From: Agelaius tricolor
Lineage: Eukaryota > Chordata > Aves > Passeriformes > Icteridae
Length of the DNA stretch: 64,000 bases
Reading direction: 5' to 3'
NCBI GenBank assembly: GCA_023055355.1
Contig: JALJCS010000038.1
Location: 1,674,001 to 1,738,000, forward strand
This document shows positions 34,996-45,490 of the stretch, in pieces (the first letter of the stretch is position 1; each line of letters opens with the position of its first letter). Below the pieces are notes generated by a model. It was not told the DNA's origin. It saw nothing but the letters and a program-made list of their open reading frames with translations, and searched no databases. The position numbers and the translations under genes were made by a program.

Positions 34996-36984
34996 AACAC
35001 TTATTAGAGAAATCAGATTCAACCCCCCCCTTCACCCAAACACACACACAGCCAGCTTTGAAGTGGTGAGAATGCAGGGATCAGAAATTACCCCAGAGAC
35101 AGCTCTGCCTGTCTTTGAAGCTTTCCTTTGATACTACTATTTCTTCTCCTCTCTTACGCTAGGAGGCTAAAAGCTGCCTTTTCTTATTGATATGGGGTAA
35201 TTAATGAAGCCATAGCATTAACATAACCCAAGTTCCTGAACATGAGAATTCAACAGAGACACTTATGTTTCTTTAGTTAAGTCTAAGGGATGCAAAACAG
35301 GAATTTGGCTAGTGCCCACGTGCCCTGCCAGGGTGGTTCTTGGTCTCTGCATCCAAAGAAAAGCATGGTATTATCATGCCAAAAAAAAATCCCAATATGA
35401 TTTTTTTGTTGGCAGACCGGTGACTCAGCTGCCCTGTGAAGATGAGCTGCATAGCTTCATTTAGTCAGGAATCAGGAAAACACTAGTAATTAATTACCAT
35501 CCATGGTTAAATTTCAATGCACAACAAGCATGTCACAGTCTGAAATTAAGGGTGGCACTGTGCCACCACTAAAATCATGAGGGTAATTAAAATGCATCAG
35601 TCTGTGGTGGACATGAAGGGTTAGGATGGTGAGCAACAGCAACTGTGAGCAGGTCCAGCACCCACGACATGTCAGAGCCTGCCAGATCTCACTTATTGTT
35701 TTTGCAAAGTGGCACCAAAAATGTCCAAGTTATGCAGCTGGCAGCTTGGCAAAGACATTCTGCAGGGTCTGTGAATAATTCACGAGAGAGGTACACGAGG
35801 CACTTAAGAAATGCAATGATTCTGTCTGTATAAGCAAAGCTTGGAAAAAAAAAAACCCCAGAATGGCTGGTTATTTTACTCACCGCAAGCTTAAAACTTC
35901 TGCTCTTTCACCTTAATTTTGAAAGTATTTAAATGTATGAGAGGGAGAACCCAATTTAGGGAGACTTCAGCAGAGACCACGTGAGGCTGTCATGTAGGCA
36001 CCTGTCAACCTGCACAGCTCAATGTGTGAGCACACAGCAAGATAAAGCAACCTGGAAAATGCCATGTCAGCTTTCCTGGGTAACTGCTGGTGTGTCACTG
36101 TGCAGCTCCACAACCAGGAGAAAAACCCAGATTTGGGGTTTTTTTTGCCAGACTTGCCTGACTGAAGGAACAGAGGAGTCTCAACAGCTCTGCTGTTTGC
36201 ACTTGTCTCTTCCTTTTCTATTCCCAGCAATGCAGAATTTGCTAAAAACCAGTGTATTTTCAGTAACAAATGATGACTGCTCTGATCAGAGGGGAAAACT
36301 TTGGCCTCTTCTGTGCACAGTCCATTTCTCAGTGTCTGTGTGACCAGTCTCCCAGTGATGGCCAGTTCTCCTTTTTTAAATACCACTGAATACATCTGGT
36401 TGCCCCAAACCCCTCTCTACTTGTGAAAAGTCTTCTTCCACTGAATTTCACTTTTTGTACTTAAAGCTCTTTCCAATGTGTGCAGTCTGGAGGGTGACTC
36501 AACAGACCCTCATCCAGTTATTTAAGTGCAAAGAAGATTTTTCCAGTGTCCCTTCTTCAGCGTGCCTTACAGAAAAGAGGCACTTCAGCATTGCCATATT
36601 GCATGTTAGCACCTAATTTCCCATCTCCCTGTTGTTTACAAATATTAAATGTTTCCTAGGAATACATAAGCTAAGTCCCAAATCAACAATGACTGTGTAA
36701 ACTGCTCCCTGGAAAAATTATCACCGCCTACTGTGTTCCTGAGGGTTCTCCATATTTCTGTTATTTAATAAGGATGATACTCACTGATCTTTTTCTTACT
36801 TTTTTTTGTGTGCTTCTCCTTAATGCTGGTGCATTTTTCATGCTATCAGGCTAGCAACTGAGAAGCCAGAATGGTGTAGAAGCCTCACTGAAGTACCTTC
36901 CCAACAGCATCTGTTGTGACAGGGAAGGAATTGCAATGGACTCTGTTCCTAACTGACTGCAATCGCTCATTCCCAGCAGGCACA

Positions 36985-37190
36985 ATAAGGAAAGCAAATC
37001 ATTGTGAGAGCACAATCTTAATTCTTATTCTCCAATTACCAGAGTAGTTAATTAGTGACAAAAAAAAAAGGAGCTCACTGTTTGTCAATATGTGCTCCAG
37101 TTGGCAAAACTAGCAAACTACGCATTTATTTAATCTTCCAAGCCAAATTTGCTCATGATTTAAGTGGCTCCAACTCCAATTCTACTTCAG
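36985..37190. promoter_or_regulatory. Candidate conserved intronic element
   Basis: Contains AGTAGTTAATTAGTGAC, CTACGCATTTATTTAATC and GCTCATGATTTAAGTGGC. Interrupted by an A-run near 37060. Homeobox-type AT cores; non-coding. Confidence 0.28.
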
Positions 37191-38926
37191 TCAAATGAAA
37201 TGTTCCTATTTATACCTAAAACAGAGACCTTCAAGTTTGCAAAATCTCTGGGATGCCCACTGGAATAGCAAAGTGCCACGTAAAGGTCACAGGTTGGTGC
37301 ATCCTTGCAGGAGCAGTGACAGAGCCCAGGGTTGGACACAAAGCTAAATGAGTAGAGAACAGACTCCCCTGCAGACTGGCTTAAAGCAAGAAATAAGCCA
37401 GGTGTTAACAGCAATGCTCTGGAGGAGCAGAACTGCTCCCTCCTGACAGCAGGCAAAGGTTAGTGCCCTGTGCCCAGAGCTGGCCTTGGCAAGCCCTGCT
37501 GTCCCCTGGCAGCAAACGATGGCAGAGGAACAATGTGCAGCTCCCAGGAGAGTTCACCTTGAGCTGAACAGAATCCCAGTGCCAGATGCTGAGTTTCAGA
37601 AAGGAACTCCTTACTTAGCTTTTCAGCATATATAGCATTATTGTATTTCAAGGGAGCTTCAAAGGAAACTGGATTCATCAGAGAAAACGAGCACACCCAA
37701 ATGAAGTGTGACATGGGAATCCATCACACACTCTCAGTGCTCTCTCAGCAGACCATCATTTCACTTCCATGCAGAACTTGGGGTGAAGAGGGGCTGCTGC
37801 TGGAGCTCTGTATTTATATGCAAATATACAGGGACTAGAGAGCAGCTGCTTCTGTGGCAAACTGGTATTTAAACCTGCCTATCTGAAAAAGGCAAATTAA
37901 AATTAAGCAATTTTTATTTTACTACTTCTTAGGCCAATCCTCCGCCCTTTGAGGAAGAATGTCTCACCTGGAAAATGGAGCTGCACTGTTTCCTTCAGCA
38001 GCTCAGCTCCTGGCCTTTCCCAGAGAACAGAGGTTCAGACTCAGAGCTGCTGAACTCTGGGTCAGCACACAACGTGCTTCTGTGTGCTGAAACACAGTTA
38101 TCACTTCTGAAAGGAAAAGAAGTCTCACCTCATTATAACATGGCCTATGGGTGCCAAATATTCATCTTGATATAATGAACTTCTTATTTTAATAGGCTTC
38201 ATAATCAGAAGAGAAAGCTCCAGAGACAATGTGAAACATGGAGGTATTCAGTGCTGTTACTGGAATGGAGAGTCCTGGTGGATGTCTCAGGAACAGAGAC
38301 CCTTCCACCCTGGAAAGAGACCTGAGCTGAGCTAAGGCCATCAGGTCCTGTTAACATCTCCTGATGTGCTGAGGAGAGCCAGATGGAGAGTGTGCAGGCA
38401 CAGGAAATCTCAGGGTTCAAGCAGGGTGAGCTGTTCACAAAATAAATCACTTGTGGAAACAGGTAACACTTGCTGTAGTAGCTGCTGTTCAAGATGTGCT
38501 GCTGCTGGCAAGCAAATTCTTGAGGAGCACCTACCAATGATCCTCTCTGTTGTGTTTATCAAGCCAAAAAAAACCAGCCCAAGATTTCTCAATGGCTCTC
38601 AGAAGAGTGAAAGCTGAACCTTGGGCTGTTGATGTGCTGGTACACTGCAAAAATGTTTTCTCAGCAGACGCTATGAACACAGCAACTGAGGTCTAAGGTG
38701 ATAAATCAGAAATTCAAGCAAAGGCTTCAGAGCTTAGAAAGAACTCAGAGATAGGGGGATGCAAAACCTAAGCAAAACAGGACAGATTTAAACTGGAACA
38801 CTGTGCAAACATTCTAAGTCTTTTTCCAGTTTTGCATTTCCAGTGTGCCTGCAGTGGGATCCCAGTTTTCTGCCATGAAAACAGATGGAAATGAAGTGCA
38901 GTGCTGCTGGAGAGGCTGTGACCTAT

Positions 38927-39965
38927 TGTACCTGCAGAGCCCCTCGTGGCAGGAAGGAATGATGAATCTGACTCCATGTTCTTGAAGGCTAATTTATTAT
39001 TTTATGATACTATATTATATTAAAGAATGCTATACTAAAACTATACTAAAGAATACAGAAAGGATACTTACACAATGCTAAAAAGATAATAATGAAAATT
39101 CATGACTCTCTCCAGAGTTCTGACACAGCTTGGCACTGATTGGCCAAAGAGTGAAAACAACCCACAGCAGAAACCAACAAAACAATCACCTGTGAGTAAA
39201 CAATCTCACATTCCTCATGTGAGCACAACACAGGAGAAGCAAATGAGGTAAGAATTTGTTTTCCTTTCTCTCTGAGGCTTCTCAGCTTCTCAGCTTCCCA
39301 GGAGAAAAATCCTGGGTGAAGGGTGTTGGGGAAGATGGAACAGGAAAGCCTTATAAATATGATTGCCTGGCACAAGATTTTGAGAATATGGAAACTATAA
39401 GCGAGATTGAAATGAAAGCAAGCTTTGAGATCCCTCAGTTACTGAACAAGTGGAAAACAATGGTGTGGCTGCTGAAGGTGATCCCCTTTTGATGGAACAA
39501 CACCCTCTGCTTGCAGACAGGCCCAAGGGTCAGAGCAGACCCTGCCAGCTTGGCAGAAGGGCCAAAAGAGGAGTTTGTAGGGTTTAAAATGTAACCCAGT
39601 ATGGTAATGTAGTGATTCTTATAGGCTGTATGGAAATGCTATAAGATTTGTATCTTGTACTAGATTGGTCAGTGAGAATTAGAATACTCAACACAGAAGA
39701 AGATTTATTGTATTGTAACGGGAACCTTGCTCTCTTATCCTCTTCTACTCTTTACCTCTTTTACTCTCTCATCCTTTTTACCACATTCTTGCCTTCTCTC
39801 TCTTTACTTCTCTGTGGCTGGCAGCTCCCAGCAGGGCCCTGCACCCAGGCCCTTTGCAATAAACCCCAAGTTCCACCACCTGGCTTTAGAGATCTCTTGT
39901 CTCCGTCCATCCCCACCATCCTACCCCTCGTCACCTCTACAGAAGGGAATTTTCAGAGGATGTGA
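38927..39965 (-). mobile_element. Solo LTR (short passerine-type family, copy 4), split by a younger LTR
   Basis: The segments 38927-39323 and 39942-39965 align, in reverse orientation, with the LTRs at 8751, 13545 and 23442. Shared blocks are GACTCCATGTTC, the AT-rich TATATTAAAGAATGCTATAC tract, a CAGCTTCCCAGGAG block and the terminal AAGGGAATTTTCAGAGGATG. The two parts are separated by the 618-bp LTR at 39324. The outer end of the second part merges into the minisatellite, so its terminal bases and target duplication cannot be fixed. Confidence 0.82.
39324..39941 (+). mobile_element. Solo LTR, 618 bp, nested in an older LTR, with perfect 6-bp target duplication
   Basis: Begins TGTTGGGG and ends CTCTACA, flanked by GAAGGG at 39318-39323 and 39942-39947. 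An AATAAA signal sits at 39858-39863, consistent with plus orientation. TG...CA ends with a 6-bp duplication are typical of class II (ERVK-like) endogenous retroviruses. No gag, pol or env reading frame is present. A 54-residue open stretch near its left side is part of the LTR and is not called as a gene. The family name is not assigned. Confidence 0.85.
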
Positions 39966-40460
39966 GTGCCCCAGTGCCCCACCTTGTGAATGGCACAGTG
40001 CTCCACCTTGTGAATGCCCCACCTTATGAGTGCCCCAGTGTCCCAACCTGTGAGTGCCCCATCCTGTGAGTGCCCCAGTGTCCCATCCTGTGAGTGCCCC
40101 AGTGTCCCATCCTGTGAGTGCCCCAGTGTCCCATCCTGTGAGTGTCCCATCCTGTGAGTGCCCCAGTGTCCCATCCTGTGAGTGCCCCATCCTGTGAGTG
40201 CCCCAGTGTCCCATCCTGTGAGTGCCCCATCCTGTGAGTGCCCCAGCGTCCCACCCTGTGAGTGCCCCATCCTGTGAGTGCCCCAGTGTCCCATCCTGTG
40301 AGTGCCCCAGTGTCCCATCCTGTGAGTGCCCCACCCTGTGAGTGCCCCATCCTGTGAGTGCCCCATCCTGTGAGTGTCCCACCCTGTGAGTGTCCCATCC
40401 TGTGAGTGCCCCATCCTGTGAGTGCCCCACCCTGTCAGTGTCCCATCCTGTGAGTGCCCC
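39961..40460. repeat. Minisatellite, 16/24-bp units, about 26 copies, at the MED27 splice donor
   Basis: Tandem array in which TGAGTGCCCC followed by ATCCTG makes a 16-bp unit, and an extra CAGTGTCC makes a 24-bp unit. I count about 26 TGAGTG/TGAATG starts. The leftmost units are the most diverged (GTGAATGGCACAG and similar). The right end touches the MED27 exon at 40463. Read on the minus strand, the 16-bp unit cycles through all three frames as a 16-residue period (QDGALTGWGTHRMGHS) with no stops. This explains three overlapping long open frames that are not genes. Confidence 0.97.
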
Positions 40461-40462
40461 AC

Positions 40463-40570
40463 CTTGCCATCCTCGGTGTAGACGTTCTCGCTGTAGCCCT
40501 TGACGATGGTGCGGTCGATGAAGAGGCTCCGCATCACCACGATCACCTTCAGCACCTTCCCCAAGGTCAC
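40463..40570 (-). CDS. MED27: MED27 coding exon, abutting a minisatellite
   Basis: A 108-nt, 36-codon exon with phase 0 at both ends. It begins VTLGKVLKVIVVMRSLFIDR and ends NVYTEDGK, matching about residues 192-227 of vertebrate MED27. The acceptor is CTGCTCTCCCCAG. The donor is AAG|GTGGGG, which lacks the A at +4 and differs from the GTAAG donors of the neighbouring exons. The donor lies directly in the first unit of a ~500-bp minisatellite that fills the start of the intron. Reading on past the donor in the same frame meets no stop until 39953, so a retained intron would add about 170 repetitive residues. Orthologue comparison would tell whether the donor was replaced by the repeat. Confidence 0.97.
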
Positions 40571-43500
40571 CTGGGGAGAGCAGGACAGGGACACAAACGA
40601 GCTGAGGGTGAGCTGATGGGGTCTGAATTCGTAAGACCAGCGAGTTAACAGCTTAAGTTGATGCAATTTTAGTTTTCAATATTTTATAGAGAGACCAAAA
40701 TAAAAGATCCAAAAGCAGTGTAGTGTTATGAGGAGGAGAGATAGCATAAAGTGCAGAACAAACAAACATTCATTTGCAACTGAAAATGTATGAGTTCACA
40801 GAATTCCCTTGTGCAGACATGACACTGCCAAGCAATTCTCTCCATTTTATTAACACCACAACTCAATAACTTGTCAAAAACAATGGGCAAATGTGATTAT
40901 TTTCGATGAATTTGATATTCTCCAATATAAGTCCACTTAGAGAAAAACAATTTGAAAGAGGAATCGGACTCTCCTAATGCTAGCTTGTAAAAGCATACCA
41001 TGAGTTTAATGGAAAACATTTTCTGTCCAATAAAAATGTAAAATTATTTCAAAGGAAACTACAGCTTAAAGTAAAAATGTTACATTTTCAAAGGTTTCAT
41101 TTCCTTCTGTGAAAGTGTTAAAGTGCAAAGAATAAAACTAGTATAATGGAAAATACAGAGGGTCAGTCAGAATATAACAACAGAAACAAGCCTAAATTAT
41201 ATTATTGACAAAAATGCAATAATGAAGGCATTTTAATCTAAAAATCAATTTACATTTCAAAGATGAAGTTGTACTTCAATACAGTTAAGATGTGTGTCTA
41301 ACAAGGATCTTGTCTTTGTATTTTGTTATGCAGAGATTATTAGAGAGTTTTTCCTCACCCACAAAAGCATAAAACTGAGATAAAAAAGAAACAATTAGCT
41401 CATTTTAATATTTCCCAACCAGCAGCAGCTCATTTTCTGCCAGTGTTCCAACATTTCATCCTGTATAGATTAACACCCACTAAAACAAATGTGTTTTTAC
41501 TGCTGACCTCAGCAGACAAATCCACACCTAAAGAAACCAGTCAATATGCACCTTTATTGATCTGTTGGATGTTATTCCTTTGTAACTTCTGTTAATGACT
41601 GCTGCCCATCACCTTGTTCCAACAGCAGCAGCCCCTGCCTGAGCTGATTTAATCAGTACAGAGCAGGACAGAGCCACAAACCCTGGACAGAACTGATACC
41701 AAACCTTTGGCACAGAACAGGGAGAACTCCAGCAGGAAAGAGTTTGAACAACAGGGCAGGACAAATTCACAGCAAGAGAAAAGGCAGGGGCACAGGAAGG
41801 GAAGACAATGACAGCCATCGAGCAGACAGGCTGCCAGGCATAATGCTGCAAGAACATAAAAAGTGGATCAGAAGAATGGGTGATTTGTGAAGGAAAAAAT
41901 GTGAAAGGCTGAAGGACAGGAAGCTGTATCAGGGCCTGAGCCATGCACACACCAGGAACCATGAACATGTATGGAAACACCACGTTGTGCTGTCAGGTGC
42001 TGGGAATTTTGGTTTAAATGCAGTATCTTGCCAGGGTACTCTTAAACAAGGTCTAGTTGGTCCTCATATACAAAAAACTGGCAGAGTTATTTCAGCACCT
42101 GGCACTCTATTAATTAAGTTAAAAATGCAAAGTCATTACCCAGAGGTGCCTAAGCTATGATGCTGATCACCCACTGGAATCACAGAGTTTTGTCATAATT
42201 GCTAAGAGGAGGAAATGAGTAAACTTTGAGAAAAGTTGCCAGCACATTAAGAGTTAACAGTTTTCAATTTATTTTTCTGCATTATTAAAACTGGCACTTC
42301 AGTGGGATATTGGTCTGCTGAGAGAACAGACTCTTATTTATAACTTCACACTAGGCATCAACCATACATAACAAAATGAAAAGGAGGAAAAGGAGACATT
42401 TTAAAGCAAAAGAAATCTTAATGGAAGAAGGATAAGGCTGCCCTACAAACACCCAGACCCAGCTTTCTGTATAATATTTCCTATCCCCATTGCCTTCACA
42501 CACTTTAGTTGATGCTCCCTTCTTTCCTCTTTCTCTTTCCATTGTGCATTCACAGCACCTCCCATTGCTGCCAGGTAGAAATAAATCTGAGGTTGATCTG
42601 AAGCTTGTGTGGGATGTTCCTGAAAATCCTCAGAGTGAACAGTGGAACATAATACAGTGAAAAATCCTGTGTGTGGCACTCCAGCTTGCTGGAATGAACT
42701 CACTGCTGGCCTCAAACCTCCTCCCCACCTGCACAGATGTTCCTGCATTAGCTCCCTGCCCTTTCCAGGTGATCTGACTTCACACCTTTCCAGTGGTTCA
42801 CTCCCCACTTCCAGAATCCATCACAGCACTGAAATGTCACATCCTGCACAATGTCCAGAACAGGACCTTGATCAGCCCCTTGCCTGACCACAGAAATTCA
42901 AAATTCCTGTCTCCCACATGTGTAAGGAGCTGTGGAAACCCAGCTGTAGCTGGGTACCTCAGTGAGCTCCCTGAGAAAGGTCCTACAGCTGCACTCCCCC
43001 TTTACAGGGGCACCCAGGAAATCCAAACTTGGGCTGGGTTGGTGCTGGGTTGTCTGAATTAGCTTTTACAGTGCTCTGGTACTGAAACAAAAAACTTCCC
43101 TCTTTTGTACCACTCTTGTTTTGACGAGAGATTCCTGCAGATTTTACTCTGGCTGGGAGAGAGATCGAGACATGGAGATGATTTCTGTAGGACTGTATCA
43201 TTAGTCAAGTCTGACAGAAGCAGGAATTTTGTAAAAGAGCAGCTCAGAGAAATTACAGTTCATCCTTTTGAGAGCACTGAAAGAATGAGGGTAGTAGTAC
43301 AAAGAATGAACAACAGCCTGTCACCAGACTGGAGGATGCTGTGAGACGTGGAAGCCACAACTCTGCTGCACAGCTATTTTCAGGGTGAAGCACATTCCAT
43401 ATTGTACACACAGCAAATGCAATAGCCTTTCTTTTTTTCCTCCAGTAATCAAGATTCATAACTATTTCCAGGGCTTAATGTTTTTGTTCAACTCTGCTGT

Positions 43501-45224
43501 ATTTTACAAATCATGTTTTTCAGCAGACCATTTTATTCCAATCCCTGCTCAACTCGGCTGCTTGGAGGCCGTGCTCAGAACAAATCCATGTATGGAACAT
43601 AATTTACACTTACAGTCATGCAGCTGTGTCCCTCCAGATCACCTGAAAGAATGTAATAGAACACTAATGCCTTTGGTAAACCAGTAATTTGATAGTTCTA
43701 CTCCAAGCTCCAAAAGTGCAGATCTCTCCTGGAGGTCCAGACTCACCCAGATGGTCCCTATTTAATGGGCACTGAAATGTCCCTGCATTTCCACAGGTAC
43801 CAACTGAGAGAAATTTCCTTCCTTGTTCAGAAAAAAATACCTTTCAATTGTAACAAAATGGCAACAATTTCCCTTCTAAGCCAAGTTTTCCTATTAAATT
43901 TCAACTTCTCCTGTCGATATCCTGTTAAGACAGCACTTGGCTTTTTAATATTTTGCCTGAAGGATATATGCCAACTCGTCCTTGATGTAGAAAATTTTAA
44001 TTCAAATCAATACATGTACAAGGTCACTTTAAAATTCAATTAATATGAATGAAAAAATATGCCCCACAGTTCTGTGAGCTGAAAATGGAACAGTTGCAAG
44101 TTAAATACTTCTGTAGCTTCTGTTTTGGGCTGTGTAATAACAACATACTTCTAACTTCCTTTTAACTAAAGTATACTAAATTCAGACAGTTAAGTTATTC
44201 ATAAATCCCCTGCTTCCTAAAATGGCAAACCCAAGAAGAAGGTAGGACAGGCAGCTGATTGAAATCTGCAATATTATGCAGCTTTTCTGACAAAGACATA
44301 TAAAATAAAAATCTTCTTGAAATATCCCAGTTTTAAAAATATTTTGTCTATCACCAAGATAAATCTCAAGGAGCATCTGACAGACACAGTATGCCAAGAA
44401 AGGGAGAGGGGGAAACAGAATAATCAGGGAGAATGACTTAGATAATTTCTTGTAAGACTGCTAAAAAAAGGTCCCATTTAACACCAGTTATAATTATAAA
44501 AGAAGAAAGTACCTTTCCAAGTAAGTCAAAATCAGGGTCCACATGAGTTTACAAAATGGAAAGGATCAAAATCAATTTACCATGCCAGAACTCTGCCTGG
44601 AGGAATCAGTTTGAATTCCCCCCCTTTAATTTTGCCTCCTCACTGAAACTAATATCAAGTGAAAAGCCCTTTTATCAACCATTTAAGCAACACATTAACA
44701 AATGTTCTTTCTTAAAATTTATTTAAGTTTGATATCAGGAAAATGTATGCTGACAACTCTGAGCTGCCATACTTTGTGAAATGAGAAATTCCCAAAGCTG
44801 CAGATTTCCCCTCAGCATTCCAGGGAATTTGCTGCTGATTTGAGCTGCAGATGCTCTGCAATGCAGAGCTAAAAGAAAGAAAACATTATTTTCAGTTAAC
44901 ATGGGCACCTCCCCACTTCTATAAAAAGGAGCACAAGTGTGTGTGTGGTTTTTATTCACCTCAGAAATAAGGCAACATCCAACCAGAGATGTAACCAAGC
45001 TACAGATTTCCAGCAAAAGGCCAGACACCTGCTCCTTGCCATGGAACCAGCCATAAGCTCAGCCTCCCACTCACAGATCCTTCTTACTAATCAGTACAAT
45101 GCATGGAAATCGTATTTATATATGCTGGAAAAAAAAGGTTTTGCATTAAAAATAAAGTTTAAAAAAAACCCCAACACACAGACTTTCAACTAGATTTTTT
45201 TCCTCTCATTTTTTATGTCTCATC

Positions 45225-45490
45225 TGCTGCTGGTATGGCTGCTTTTTCCCTCACATGCTCATTATTCTTTAATGATGCCTATTTGTAAATAGCAAGATAA
45301 GATGCAATTAAGCCATTAGAGTCTAAATAAACAAACATACTAATTAGGTTCTTTACAAGGATTTCTTTTTTTATGCAAGGGCTGGAATTTACCTTTCATT
45401 AGTCTAACCTAATTGCAATAGTGCCTGATAAAAAGTCAACATAAATGAAGGACTTTAAATGCTCCCACCATATGAAGGATGAGCTGGCTC
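45225..45490. promoter_or_regulatory. Candidate conserved intronic element
   Basis: A long repeat-free block with many POU/homeobox-like cores: CTCATTATTCTTTAATGATG, TGCAATTAAGCCATTAGAG, CATACTAATTAGG and CCTAATTGCAATAGTGCC. Of the intronic stretches it looks most like a vertebrate developmental enhancer. Function is inferred. Confidence 0.38.

Larger units (their letters stand above)
32766..40462 (-). other. MED27: MED27 intron (7697 bp)
   Basis: Intron whose 5' end, on the minus strand, is a minisatellite starting at the splice donor, followed by a nested pair of LTRs. It also holds a short purine tract (34606-34650) and two conserved-looking stretches (34905-34995 and 36985-37190). No coding exon is visible in it. 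Confidence 0.88.

Noticed and set aside
39256..39492. 78-codon open frame resembling a retroviral fragment
   Set aside because: It starts in the older LTR and continues into the 618-bp solo LTR. Both sides of that element carry the GAAGGG duplication, so it is LTR sequence and not a viral gene.
39564..39575. AAAAGAGGAGTT as a polypurine tract, with an LTR starting at 39576
   Set aside because: The matching GAAGGG duplications at 39318 and 39942 place the LTR start at 39324, so this purine run is internal.
39921..40430. 169-codon minus-strand repeat protein
   Set aside because: The minisatellite is open in every minus-strand frame. Only the exon part at 40463-40570 is coding.
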